Shown here in pieces: positions 26,690-37,845 of a DNA stretch of 64,000 nt. How positions within the stretch are numbered: the stretch's first letter is position 1; every line of letters begins with the position of its first letter. A program made the translations under genes and the position numbers. Source of the DNA: Saururus chinensis (lineage: Eukaryota; Streptophyta; Magnoliopsida; Piperales; Saururaceae); contig CP141144.1 of the NCBI GenBank assembly GCA_035235625.1, positions 40,608,014-40,672,013 of the forward strand, in the 5' to 3' direction. Under the pieces are notes generated by a model. That model had not been told where the DNA came from. It saw nothing but the letters and a program-made list of their open reading frames with translations, and did no database searches.

Positions 26690-26890
26690 TCCGCGACTCC
26701 GCTCCGCCTCCCGTCGCGTTCCAGTGTTGTTTTCGCTCCGCCGCTTCTACCGACGTCCGGACGCTGCCAAACTCGCCACCGCCGTCCAGCCCGCCGCCGC
26801 CGACCTCATTCCGCCGCCGCCGACTTCAGTCCGCCGCCGCCGACCTCAGTCCGCCGCCGCCTTGGTCTAGCCCGCCGCTGCCCACGTCGA
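26690..26890. repeat. CCG-rich minisatellite in the MULE leader
   Basis: Just inside the left TIR is a GC-rich block with about four copies of a 21-bp unit of the form CCGCCGCCGCCGACCTCAGT plus one base. It lies upstream of the transposase ATG in the expected leader. It contrasts with the AT-rich rest of the element and could be captured host sequence or simple slippage. Confidence 0.7.
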
Positions 26891-27438
26891 GCCGCTCCCA
26901 TTTCATTTTTTTGGTATGTGTTTTTCTATTTTTTTTTATTTACCTGTTTTTCAATTGTTGTAATATATTTTTTGTATGTAACATTGAAAAAATATAGTTT
27001 TTGTATATTACATTGAAAAAATTTGAAGTTTTGAATGTCCTATCATTTAGCCCTAATTTTAGAAGTATTGTTCTAAGTCATTTTGTGTGTTTTTTTGTTT
27101 AAGGTTATTAAATTGAGATGGATTTTTAATTAATGAGTTTTTGTTTTTTAAGATGGCAAGTCTCTCAAATTTTGGAAAATAAGGAGGATTTGAGTTTTTG
27201 AACATGTTTTTATATGATTTGTGACATTATATGTGTTATTGCATCAATTGTGTAATTTTATTAATTAGAAAATTTACTCATTAATATAAAGTATTAATGA
27301 TATGCTTATATACTTAGTAAAGTTATTAGTTTCTATGCGTATATATTTTGAAAATATATTTGTTAGGGTAGATATTAGTATTACTTTGCTTAATCTAATA
27401 TTAATTTAATTTATTATTTATGAATTAATTGAATAGAA

Positions 27439-30290
27439 ATGGCAGAAGAAATGGTTAGTTTTTTCATTAACTACGACGGGCGCATAGAAGGATTATTAAT
27501 GAAGAAACCGTCCACATTTGATGAATTTGAGATGCACGTAGCAAGTAAGGTTGGGTTAGATCGAAGAAGATGGAAAATTACTATCAAATGTAATCTTCCA
27601 TCCTATGGATCGAGAATGATACTAATGAACATAAATGATGATTCATCAATGGCTTTTATGTTTCACCACTCGCGTCATATAATTTCTTTCGAGTTATTTC
27701 TCGAAAAAGAGGCCCGAGTGACTAGTGAAAGGTGAAGTAGTTCACATAGGAGCTCCCACAGAAGCTCACAAAGGAGCTCGGATAGAAATGTGAACAATGA
27801 AAGTCATATGCAAGTGCCGGTGGACGACGAAGAAGAGGGAAATTTATCTATGACAGTAGCTTCAAATGAACGTCATAGGTCGTCTGCCCCTATTTACGAT
27901 GGAAGTGGACCTACTTGGAGGTAAGGGTTGATTTAGTTGTGAATACATTTTCAATCTTATTATCATTTAATGAAAATATGTTTAGCTAAATTTTGAGATT
28001 TTGTGTGTAATATGGAAGGTCTATGACGCATGCACACGAGCCATTTAGCGTTCAAATGTCTCAAGGCGGTGCATGGTATGAAACTCAAAGTTCGATGGGC
28101 CTTCATTACCCCTACACGTATGTTGGTCATACCGATGCTGGACCATCTAATCAGAGGTGAAATATATATTTATAAATGAATTCAACTTTTTTAGGCTTAC
28201 GAAATTTAATACATATGCGATGTTTATATGTAGGGGAGGATATGTCTACGGTGAAGATATTGATGAAAATGAGGATAATGAAGGTGAAGATAACATTGAC
28301 GAAGTAAGTGGAGAAGATTCTGATATGAATGTAGAAGGGGTTAGAGGTGAAGAAAGTGCTCAACAGATGGTTGACGGCGAGGGGGATGATGCGGTAGACA
28401 ATGCCATTGCTGGGAATGATATGAATGTAGATGATGAAGAGCCGCCGTACTGTGAAGTGGAGCCACTTTATGCACATATCACAGATGTGGAGATAGATGC
28501 AGCAGTGAATTCTACAATGGATTTGGACCAACAAAAGGAAGATGAGTTATACGTTGGCCGCATCTTTGAGAATAAAGAAGCATTCGTTATAGCCTTGCAG
28601 GAGTTTTCCATTCAAAATCATGTTGAATACAAGGTTGTACGAACAAATCCGGCGGAGTATACAGTGAAGTGCATTGATAGCACTTGCCCTTGGAGAGTGC
28701 ATGGCTCAATCAAAAGGGGTGGTGGGTTCTTTAAATTGAAGACGTACAAAGGTGACCACACATGTCGGAATGCCCAGCTTAGCACAGATCATAGGCAGTG
28801 CAGTGCCTCCTTTATTTCGAAGGTCATAATGCCCGCTATCCAAACCGAATTAACTCTCACACCAGGGGATATTATTCAAAGAATGAAGGAGAAGTATCAT
28901 GTTGACATATCTTATAAGAAAGCATGGGCAGCAAGGAATATGGCGTTCAAGGCCATTTATGGAGATTGGGTTGAATCGTATAAATTGTTGCCAATGTACC
29001 TAAGGGCGGTGCAAGAAGCCAATCCTGACACCTACTACCGCTTAGAGGATGATGTAGTACCTCGTGCAGATGGTGGCACTTGTAGAAGATTTAGATGGTT
29101 GTTTTGGGCCTTTGGGCCGTCTATAGCTGGGTTTCGACATTGCATCCCTGTGATTGGCGTTGATGCCACTCACTTGTATGGCAGATATCCTGGTGCTCTT
29201 ATGGCTGCAACGGCTACAGATGGAAATAATGGGTTATTTCCTCTTGCATTCGGGCTTGTCGGGAAGGAAGACGGAGACAATTGGAAATGGTTTCTAATGG
29301 AATTGAGGGATCATGTACTGATGGGCATGACGAACATCGTCATTATTTCAGATCGACATAAGGGGCTTCAGAAGGCAGTGCCTGAGGTTCTTCCAGAGCC
29401 GGATTACCACCATCGTTATTGCATCCGTCACATAAAAGCAAATTTTAAGAAGGAGTTCAAAAATGATGTACTGACGGACTTGATTGGGGCAGCAGCTTGT
29501 GCACTCACAGTAGAAAAGTTTGATGCTAAAATGGACTTGATTGGTCAAGAGAGTCCTAGGGCAAAACATCTCTTCTTAGGAGGAGAATTGCATCCTACAC
29601 AGTGGTCCCTTGCACACGGTGGTTTTATGACATTTGGCATGACGACTACAAATATGGTTGAAAGTTTAAATAGCGTCTTGAAGGGGGCACGAGGGTTACC
29701 CATGCAGGCTTTAGTGTCAGCTATCTTTTATCGGCTCATAAAATTTTTTGTTAAACGATCTTCTCGCCGCCTACGCCATAGTCACCCCATATACTCCTAG
29801 AGTGGAAGCCATATTGAGAGAGCAAACAAGAAAAATTGGGGAGTATATAGTTAATAGGATCAACAGGAGTCAGTACAAAGTGACATCAATTCGTGCCCGC
29901 AAGGTTATGGTAAATGCTGCGATGCATACTTGTACATCCAACATCCCTCAGGTTTATGGTTATCCTTGCTCGCACCTTATCGCTGTGTGGGCAAAGCGGC
30001 GGGAGCCAATCAATGCATCACTGTTTTACACGTCTTCTACTTATAGAAATGTGTACTCTGCAGAATTTTATTCTCCTCGTGGTCGGGAGTATTGGGAGAG
30101 GGATATACCGTTTGTGTTATACCCACCGATAGCAACAAGGCAACCCGGTCGCCCACGGTCTGTTCGCATTAGGAATACCATGGACCGCAGAACAATGGAA
30201 AGAGATGGTAGAGGAGGATATAAATGCGGGAGGTGTAAACAAAGTGGGCATAATAGTAAATCATGTAGAAACCCTCCTGTTGATTGGTAA
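27439..30290 (+). pseudogene. MuDR-type MULE transposase, broken
   Basis: Exons by splice inspection: 27439-27920, 28019-28156, 28234-30290. The N-terminus has a PB1-like MuDR domain (MAEEMVSFFINYDG). After an acidic linker come the MuDR DNA-binding region (about 28520-28800), the DDE transposase core with VDATHLYGRYPG and SDRHKGL, NMVESLNS, a SWIM-type zinc finger (GYPCSHL, with one Cys apparently changed to Ser) and a C-terminal CCHC knuckle KCGRCKQSGHNSKSC. It would bind the TIRs and cut. Two lesions: an in-frame TGA at 27733-27735 in exon 1, after which the frame stays open to the donor, and a 1-nt frameshift near 29745 in a T run. No functional transposase is expected. Confidence 0.9.
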
Positions 30291-30386
30291 ACATATAATC
30301 AACCTCTGTATTTATTATATTTTTTTAGTTACGTACGCATGTATTCCTTACGATTAATGATATGATCTTCATCTTCCACATATCAT

Positions 30387-32703
30387 ATGGATCATGCAGA
30401 GCCTTGTTAGGGGCCAGGCCCGAGTGACGCTTTTTTACTCGTAGAGCAGGAGTCACATAGGTCTGCTGCTATTTGGAGAGGAGAGGTATGATAACTTTTT
30501 TTAAAATTTGTTTCATTGTTTTTTGGTTGATATAATAGGACATGTTATAATTTTAAAATTTATTATAGGACCCCGGGTGCCTTGAGTGCACCGAACATTT
30601 TAAATACCTCCGCCATTGGCCTATAGATGAGCGTATATTACCTTATATCGAGCGAGCGGGATTTGGCCATTTCATTCATCTACAGTATGTTCGTCTCGAT
30701 CGGCCTCTATTGACGGCTCTTGTTGAGAGATGGAGGAGGGAGACACAGACGTTTCATTTGTCATATGGAGAGATGTCCATCACGCTCATGGATGTGGCAG
30801 TTCTATTAGGACTCCGTATTGATGGACGTCCGGTGACAGGCACGACAGGAGGAGCTCATATGGATATATTACTTAGACTTCTTGGTAGAGCTCCTCCTCC
30901 TACAGTGATGCGTGGTAGCCGAGTGAGCCTACGATGGCTGTTACAGGAGTTTCGTGAGCTCCCAGCCGATGCTACAGAGATAGTTATTGAGCAGCATGCA
31001 CGAGCCTATATATTGCATTTACTTGGAGCCACCATATTTGCGGATACCACGAGCAGCCACGTGCATGTTTCGTATCTCTCTCTCCTTCACGACTTTGACA
31101 TGGCTGGCACTTATTCATGGGGCAGTGCTACTCTCACATTCTTATACCGAGAATTAGGAAAGGCATGCCAGGCCATGACCTCGGGGATTGCGGGCTGTCT
31201 GACTCTTCTTCAGGTAAATAATTGTGTAACTTTACTAGGAGTTTTAGTCACGTATAATTTTTTATTTCTAATATTTGTTATCACTATTTTATGACCTAGT
31301 TATGGTTGTGGGAGCACTTACACATCGGCCGACCAACTGCTGAGATGGGTCGCTTGGTCGAGGGTGCTCCATTAGGGGCGAGGTAGGTTGTATTTATGTT
31401 TACCACATTACTTTTTATGCAACGTTTTATGAACATATGCTGAACTCATTTCTTAAATTTAACTCCTTAAGGTGGAATGTTCGGAAGAAGAGAACCGAAA
31501 ATCCACAAGGAGTCCTCCGTTTGTATAGAGGGGAGTTAGACCACCAGCGGCCATACCAGGTAATTTTATTGCCGTGTTGAACTTTTTTATATAATGATTT
31601 TAAAAAAATTTGTCGTTATTTAAACTAACTTATCTTTATATATTATATAGATTATTTGGCAGCCGTACTCGGAGGACTTGTTCGCTGTGATGCCTCTACT
31701 CTGCACTGACGGTCAAGAGGTGTGGCTTTCTCGAACCCCTCTCATATGTTATGAGATTATAGAGATGTATGTGCCAGATCGTGTAATGCTCCAGTTTAAC
31801 TTGGAGCAAGGGGTCCCACCTTCTACTGTCGAGTTTGTCCATCGCATCACTCGACAGGGCCGCCATATTACCGACTGGGCTATATATCATGCGTCGTATA
31901 TTGCTCGATGGGAGGATAGGAGATCCACTATTATTAGAGGGGAGCTGGCTACGACATTGCGAGATGTTCGTAGTACTTATATGCACTGGTATTTACCGAT
32001 TACATGGCGATATATTTTACCGCGCGATGATGTAGAGGAGATGACATATCAGCCTAGGGGAGCATCTGAGACAGCTCTAGTAAGTACAACTTTGTTAATT
32101 AAGGCATATATTATTTTCTTATTTTATTTTAATTATTTATCTAATATTTAATTTATTTTTTTATAGCTTCGTCAGCTTCGACATACTAATGCATATTTGA
32201 GTGATGCACTTGTCACCTGTATTTCGCGCGAGGACTTAGCAGCAACATGTGAGTCGGTGATTAGATCGTCTAATGATGTCCTTCGTAGCTTGCCACTACT
32301 TCATTCGGTGATCGCGGATGTTCATCGAGATTATCCTGTCGACGAGGCCGCTCAGACGCAGCCGATGCACTCTTCATGCCCTGATATTCCATTATCAGCA
32401 GCAGCATATAGCTCTCCTCTAGGTTCATCATTTACAGAGACTACACATGTCACTCAGCCAGATCCTATTTTATATTATAGACGACATCGGCCAACTCGTA
32501 TTGTACCATCTATTACTTATGCTGAGCCGGAGCCCGAGCAGGAGCCTGACATGGAGTCGCAGCCGGAGCCCCAGCCCCAGTCGGAGCCCGAGCCCCAACC
32601 CCAGTCGGAGCCCGAGCCCCAGTTGGAGCCAGAGTTAGAGCCACAGCCAGAGGTAGATCATGAGGAGCTCGTACACCCCCGTCGAGGACGAGGGCGAGGG
32701 TGA
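30387..32703 (+). pseudogene. PMD (MAIN/MAIL-like) protein carried by the MULE
   Basis: A second MULE gene encoding a plant mobile domain (aminotransferase-like, PF10536 type) related to MAIN/MAIL1 and the PP7-like proteins. Exons fitting GT-AG in phase: 30387-30485, 30569-31213, 31300-31382, 31472-31559, 31651-32079, 32167-32703; together 1881 nt, 626 residues. Family motifs are HRSAAIWRGE, LVERWRRETQTFHLSYGE, MSITLMDVAVLLGLRIDG and FLYRELGKAC. The C-terminus is a Pro-Glu-Gln repeat ending in GRGRGRG. One in-frame TAG at 30408-30410 interrupts codon 8; the rest is open. Host MAIN/MAIL proteins act in the nucleus in silencing and genome stability; the role in a transposon is unknown. Confidence 0.85.
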
Positions 32704-32932
32704 GGACGAGGACGTAGGAGATTATGATATTACTTGTAATGTATTATATTTGTTACTCGTATATGATGTACTTTACTTATATTTGTTATGGTGATATTCG
32801 TGATAGTGATATTTGTTATGGGTGGAATGAATGAAGTCGTGCATATTTATCTGTGTTTTGTGTTCTGTGTTTTGAATGAATGAACAGGGACATGTGATAA
32901 AATTAGTTTTAAATAGTAATTTTAAAAAAATT

Positions 32933-33295
32933 TAAGTTGATTTCGTCGTTTAGAACGACGAAATCAGTGTCCTCCCACGACTGAGCCCGAAATAACACAA
33001 GTGTGGTAGTTTCGTCATTCAGAACGACGAAATCAGCTTAAGTTGATTTCGTCGTTCTGAACGACAAAATCGGGTCAAGTAATATAAGGTTTCGTCGTTT
33101 AGAACGACGAAATCGTATTCGAGCCAATTTCGTCGTTCTAAACGACGAAATCAACTTAAAAAATATAAAAAAAAGCCACGGCGTGCTTGGTCAAGGCCAG
33201 CGTGGCAAAAACAAACACCACTTTGGGAAATATTTCTCAAAGTGGTATATTTTGGTAATTATTATTTTTTTAATTATTATTTTAATAAATTTCCC
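32933..33295 (-). repeat. Right TIR of the MULE, palindrome chain
   Basis: Reverse-complement partner of the left TIR. It holds five 23-bp units at 32941, 33010, 33047, 33090 and 33128, some with one mismatch. The 30-bp outer palindrome is here imperfect, and the GCCACG/CGTGGC hairpin has a longer, altered loop than on the left. The last base before the TSD is 33295. Confidence 0.9.
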
Positions 33296-33639
33296 TTTAA
33301 TAAATGTGGATTTCTATGCTTTAGTATTTTGTTTATTCCTTAGTGTTTTGCTTATTTGATAGTGTTTTGTTTATTTTGCATTGCTTTTTTATTCTTAAAT
33401 TAAAGCTTTAGAATTTTGATTTAGATAGTTTAATTGCCTTGAAATTTTATTTGCTTTTGTTAGTTACTTCAATCCAATTATTATCTTTATATTTGTTAAC
33501 TAGATTAGGGTTTACTTGAGATATATTAAATTTGGTTTTCTGATTTCAAGTCTTTGTGGGATCGACACTCAATTTAGCTACTTAACTACTATAGATTCGT
33601 GCGCTTGAGAGTAAATAATTAAAATTTAACAACAACCAT

Positions 33640-33960
33640 CGACACACAATTTGTGAGTCGGGCCCCACAACATGTGAATACACATCCTAGTCATATGCTT
33701 AGTGTGCGTGTGTGACGAATGCGGGTCCCAATCAAATTAGTGACATGATGGCTCATGTGGGGTCGCGCAAACGCCCCCACCGACCTTGGACCCCGTGGCC
33801 TGTACTGGCTCACCCAAACCACGAATACATCAGACCAAAATAGGCTCAAGCCCATACCCTGGTCCAACAAGTTGTACTCTACATGATTTAGAGCCATTCT
33901 TTGTGTGTTCTTCATCAAATTTAGATTGTTCAGCGTGAAATTAATAAAAATCTTAAGGAA
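33640..33960. other. Short non-coding stretch before copia gag
   Basis: Sequence between the ACCAT duplication and the copia gag start. It is moderately GC-rich (GGGCCCCACAACATG, GACCCCGTGGCC) and would have continued the GC-rich sequence at 24.03-24.78 kb before the solo LTR inserted. It may be part of a copia LTR or leader; no primer-binding site is recognisable. Confidence 0.4.
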
Positions 33961-33966
33961 ATATTA

Positions 33967-36340
33967 TGGCATTTACATTGAATATCGAGTTTACTTCACT
34001 GAAGATTATGAACCAAGATTTGGTGAAATTGGACCTCTTTGATGGTTCAAATTATACTCGTTGGGCAAACAAGATGAAATTCCTTCTTACGACGTTGGAT
34101 ATTTTTACACTCTTGATCCAAATATGAAGCCTATTCTAGCCCACACAAGTGAAGATTTATAGAAGACAATTGAGGAGCAAAAGAAGCAGGAGGAGAATGA
34201 ACTTCTTTGTGGGAGTCTTATTCTCAACACACTGTCAAATTGTCTTTTGATACTTACACAAAAAAGAAGACAACGAAAGAAATTTGGACTGTATTGGAAT
34301 TCAATTATAAAGTAGAAGAGCAAGTTATGAATAAATACTTAATTTATAAGTATTTTAAATATTAAATGGTTCACAACAAGCCTATACTTGAGCAATGCTA
34401 TAATTTAGAGAAAATTGTCAACCAATTCCCTAGAGATAAAAATCCTTGAAAGTCTTCAAGTAGGAGTAATTATAGCAAAACTTTCACCTTCATAGAAAGA
34501 ATAAAAAAAAACTCATGCACAAATATGAGAATTTTACTCTAGAGCATATTTAACAAAATTTGAGTATTGAAGAAGAATCCATGTTGAGAGACAAAAAGGG
34601 GAAGTCTTTCTATGAACAACAACAACAAGAAGAAAACTTGCTTCATTTGTGGTGAAAAGGGACATTACACCTGCGAGTATAAAGAGAGAAAGACTAATTC
34701 CAGCACTAGCACTCCAAACAATATCGAAGAAAGTGAGTATTTGGCGGCTATGATTAGGGAGGTAAACATAGCAGATTCCAATGAGAGTTGGTGGCATGAC
34801 TCCGGTGCTATAGTCCATGTGTGCAACAACAAATTCTTTTACAAGGATTATGTTGAATTGACCAGTGGGCAAGAGGTTTAAATGAGAAACCAAAATCAAG
34901 CTCAAGTCATTGGCAATGGAGTTGTGGAACTCAACTTCACATCCATAAAAAAACTGAACTTGACTAATGTGCTTCATGTTCCCGACATAAGGAAGAATTT
35001 AGTCTTAGCAAACATTTTATGCAAGAAAGGCTTCAAAGTTGTACTTAAATCAGTCAAATTTGTATTGTCCTAGAATAAGGTGTTTGTGGGCAAGGGATAT
35101 TTATGTAATGAGATGTTTAAGCTTTGTATCGATGATGAAATCAATAAATTAGACTTTTCTTATGTTGTTATTTGTGGAATGATAGATTAGGTTATATAAA
35201 TTTTTAATATTTGCAAAATATGTAAAAGTTGAGTTTGATTTCATTTCAAAGTTTTCAAAAGCACAAATGTGAAGTTTTCATAAAATTTAACTTGACTGAA
35301 AAACCTTTTCCAACAATTTCACGAAGTTCTGAGATTTTAGATTTGAACCATTTGGATATTTGTGAACTTAATGGTCTTTTGACTAGATGGGTAAAAAGTA
35401 TTTTATTACTTTTATCGATTATTTTTCAAGGTTTACTTATGTTTACCTTTTGAGAATGAAAGATGAAGCTTTCAATATTTTTAAAGTTTTCAAATCCGAA
35501 GTTGAAAACCAAGTTGGAAAGAAAATTAAAGTTCTTCGCTCCAATAGAGATGGCAAATATCTTTCAGATGAGTTTTTAAGATTTTGTGAAGAAAATAAAA
35601 TTATTCATGAAGCGATTGCACTTTATTTGCCTCAACAAAATAGTTTAGCGGAGAGGAAAAACTGTACATTGGTTGAGATAATGAATTTCAAGATTTTGCA
35701 CACACATGTACCTTTGAATTTGTGGGGTGACGCTTTGTTAACTACATGTCATGTGTTGAACTAGATTCCATTTAGGAAATCACCTAAAACTCCATATAAA
35801 TTGTGGAAGGGACATAAAGCAAATTTGGCATACTTAAAAGTGTGGGGGTGTGTATCTTTATAGGGTCCATGATTCTAAAAGTACCAAGTTGAGTCCTATA
35901 GCCATTAAATGTATTTGCGGGATACATTGAAAGTAGTAGGTCCTAGAGATTACTTAATTTAGAGTCAAATATAATTGTTTAATCTAGAGATGTTGAATTT
36001 TTGGAAACAACTTTCATTTGGGATTCTAAACGACAAGACCCACAAATTCAGGATCCACAAAGGATTGAAGTAGGATAATTCTACTGAAATCGAGGTGGTT
36101 CCTAAACCCTCATTTGCATTGAGAAAGAGCACAATGCCTAGATTGGAAAAGACTCTTTATCTAGAGTTTATATCTTCAGATCATATAGTAATTCTTGTCA
36201 AAGTTGATAGGGAGCATGTTTTAAATAAAATACCAATTATTCTCAATGTGGAGGATGATCCTCGGACCTACAAAGAGGCAATGGCTTCTCAAGATTCCTC
36301 TTTTTGAAAGGAAAAAATTGATGATGAGATGAACTACGTA
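33967..36340 (+). pseudogene. Ty1/copia gag-protease-integrase remnant, truncated
   Basis: Starts MAFTLNIEFTSLKIM and shows copia gag (LFDGSNYTRWANKMKF), a zinc knuckle CFICGEKGHYTC (34.64 kb, shortened), protease WWHDSGAIVHVC (34.79 kb), and integrase with ITFIDYFSRFTYVYLL, RSNRDGKYLS (second Asp changed to Asn) and NSLAERKN (Glu) at 35.40-35.66 kb. A GKGHK/LKVWG region follows, then EAMASQDSSF just upstream of where reverse transcriptase should begin. Stops are frequent, for example near 34128 and 35070. The element ends abruptly at 36340 at the LTR of the chromovirus, so the reverse transcriptase half is probably beyond the right edge of the nest. Confidence 0.75.
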
Positions 36341-37830
36341 TGTGGAGACCGTCATTAAATAATAAATGACATAATGCACATAATTATTATCCCACTCGGC
36401 ACGTGTTACATCACATGTGAAACTGAACGTGACGACCGACTGTATGAATCAAAGGAAAATAACAACGCCTAAAATATAATAATTTATATTAAGTTGGAGT
36501 TGATGCACAACCAAACTTTTACATAATTTTAATAACATAATAGCAAATCAGGACATAGTCCATAACACACCGTGTGTAGAGCAGTCAGATTTCAAAAATA
36601 TAGGCTTAAGAAGCCTTTACATAAAAGTTATAATATTACAGAGTTTAATGAAACATTCAAAGAAATTAAGCAAAAAATTCCTCAGCTCATACCCCTGAGT
36701 TGATTTCACTACCAAAAGAGTCTGGAGGTGAGTGAGTATTTTATACACAATAGGTGGAATTAAAATATAATTTAATGCTAAGTAAAAGATGGTAATAATT
36801 TTTGCTAAAACATAATTTATCAAATAAACAGATTTAGAAATAATTTTGAAAAAACACCGGTTCGTTCGATGACGATAAATCTAGCCGTGATACCGAACAG
36901 CGTTCCTCCGATACTCATGGGGCAACAGGAAGCTCAGAAGATGGGTGTTTTCCCATGACACTCCATACTTATGTGCGCGCGCCAGGTACCGATAATTTCC
37001 TTGGTAGGTATCTAAATAAAGTATATTTCTAGGTAGAAAATTTGAAGTTGTAGAGAGCTTAAATGGAAAAACTGGCCCTGTCACAACGTCTGGCACCGTC
37101 GATTTAGCTGAAAATGCCTTTTGAACGGCTTAAATTGGACTTAAAACGACTCAGAATAGAGGGTCAGAAATTTTAATGTGGTGGAATGGGAATGGTGAAA
37201 AACTGAATAGAATTTATAGTAAAAATGGGTCATGCGATGCGCGACACGTGTTGGACATGCATTGTGTGGTGGCACTAAGTGCCGTGCCATTCTGCCACGC
37301 GGAATTCCGCATGGCACACGGTTCTGCGCGGTACCATGGGACTCGACACGCTGGTCTTGCGTATTGTGCAGATGGCCCGCATTACGCGGGCCTGACACGT
37401 GGACCGTGTCACTTTGTAGCGCAGCGCCGCATCGCGGCTGCATCGGTTGATGCAGTGCTTGCATCAGCCGACCAAATAAAAATATTATATTTTTATCCTT
37501 TTCAATTTTTAAATTTAAGCTAACATAACTTTTTAACCATAAATCGGAATTACACATTCTTGGTACTAATGGACTCGTATCGACGAGCCCTTCGAAACAG
37601 ACTACACAAGGATAGGTTTTGTTGTAGTTTTACCATTGGTTTTGCCTATGAAGCATGTTTCCCACGATCATTACCTATAGCCTAGACATCCATTTTAATC
37701 GATTCAAAAACCGTTATGTTCTTCTTTTAGATTTCTACAATTACCCTTTAGGTACAAAATTTAAAATAATACTCTATTAATATATTAAATTTCTATTATG
37801 AGAAACGTACTGAAAATCTGGGTTGTCACA
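36341..37830 (-). repeat. 3' LTR of the chromovirus
   Basis: About 1490 bp. In element orientation it starts TGTGACAACCCAGATT, a common start for Tekay/Del LTRs, and ends GGTCTCCACA. The adjoining copia sequence ends GAACTACGTA, so a 5-bp duplication near ACGTA is expected at the other end. The overlapping ORFs at 37.14-37.56 kb lie in the LTR and look non-coding. Confidence 0.8.
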
Positions 37831-37845
37831 ATCTTCCCTCATTAA
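37831..37845 (-). promoter_or_regulatory. Polypurine tract of the chromovirus
   Basis: On the minus strand AATGAGGGAAGAT directly precedes the LTR start TGTGACAACC. This is the position and composition of the plus-strand primer used in reverse transcription, and it fixes the element orientation. Confidence 0.75.

Larger units (their letters stand above)
26294..33295 (+). mobile_element. Mutator-like element (MULE) with transposase and PMD gene
   Basis: A 7.0-kb class II element starting GGGAAATTTATTAAAATAAT and ending with the reverse complement. It is flanked by perfect 9-bp duplications TTTAATAAA at 26285-26293 and 33296-33304, the MULE hallmark. Long TIRs of about 360 bp bound two plus-strand genes: a MuDR-type transposase (27439-30290) and a PMD gene (30387-32703). 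MULEs move by cut-and-paste; this copy has a broken transposase and would need help in trans. It sits inside the solo LTR that begins at 24783. Confidence 0.93.
24783..33634 (+). mobile_element. Solo LTR (TSD ACCAT) split by a MULE
   Basis: ACCAT at 24778-24782 and at 33635-33639 flank sequence that starts TGATATGTATG and ends TTTAACAACA, so TG...CA ends with a 5-bp duplication are present. Removing the MULE and one copy of its TSD leaves about 1.84 kb of non-coding sequence. The last 100 bp (GTGGGATCGACACTC, ACTATAGATTCGTGC) are of a type often seen at the ends of plant Ty3 LTRs. No primer site or internal region follows, so it is a solo LTR formed by LTR-LTR recombination. Confidence 0.72.

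Noticed and set aside
37141..37557. Overlapping ORFs with His/Arg/Cys-rich products on both strands
   Set aside because: They lie in the U3/R of the chromovirus LTR and result from GC-rich repetitive sequence (GGCAC, CGCGG). No domain or splice support.
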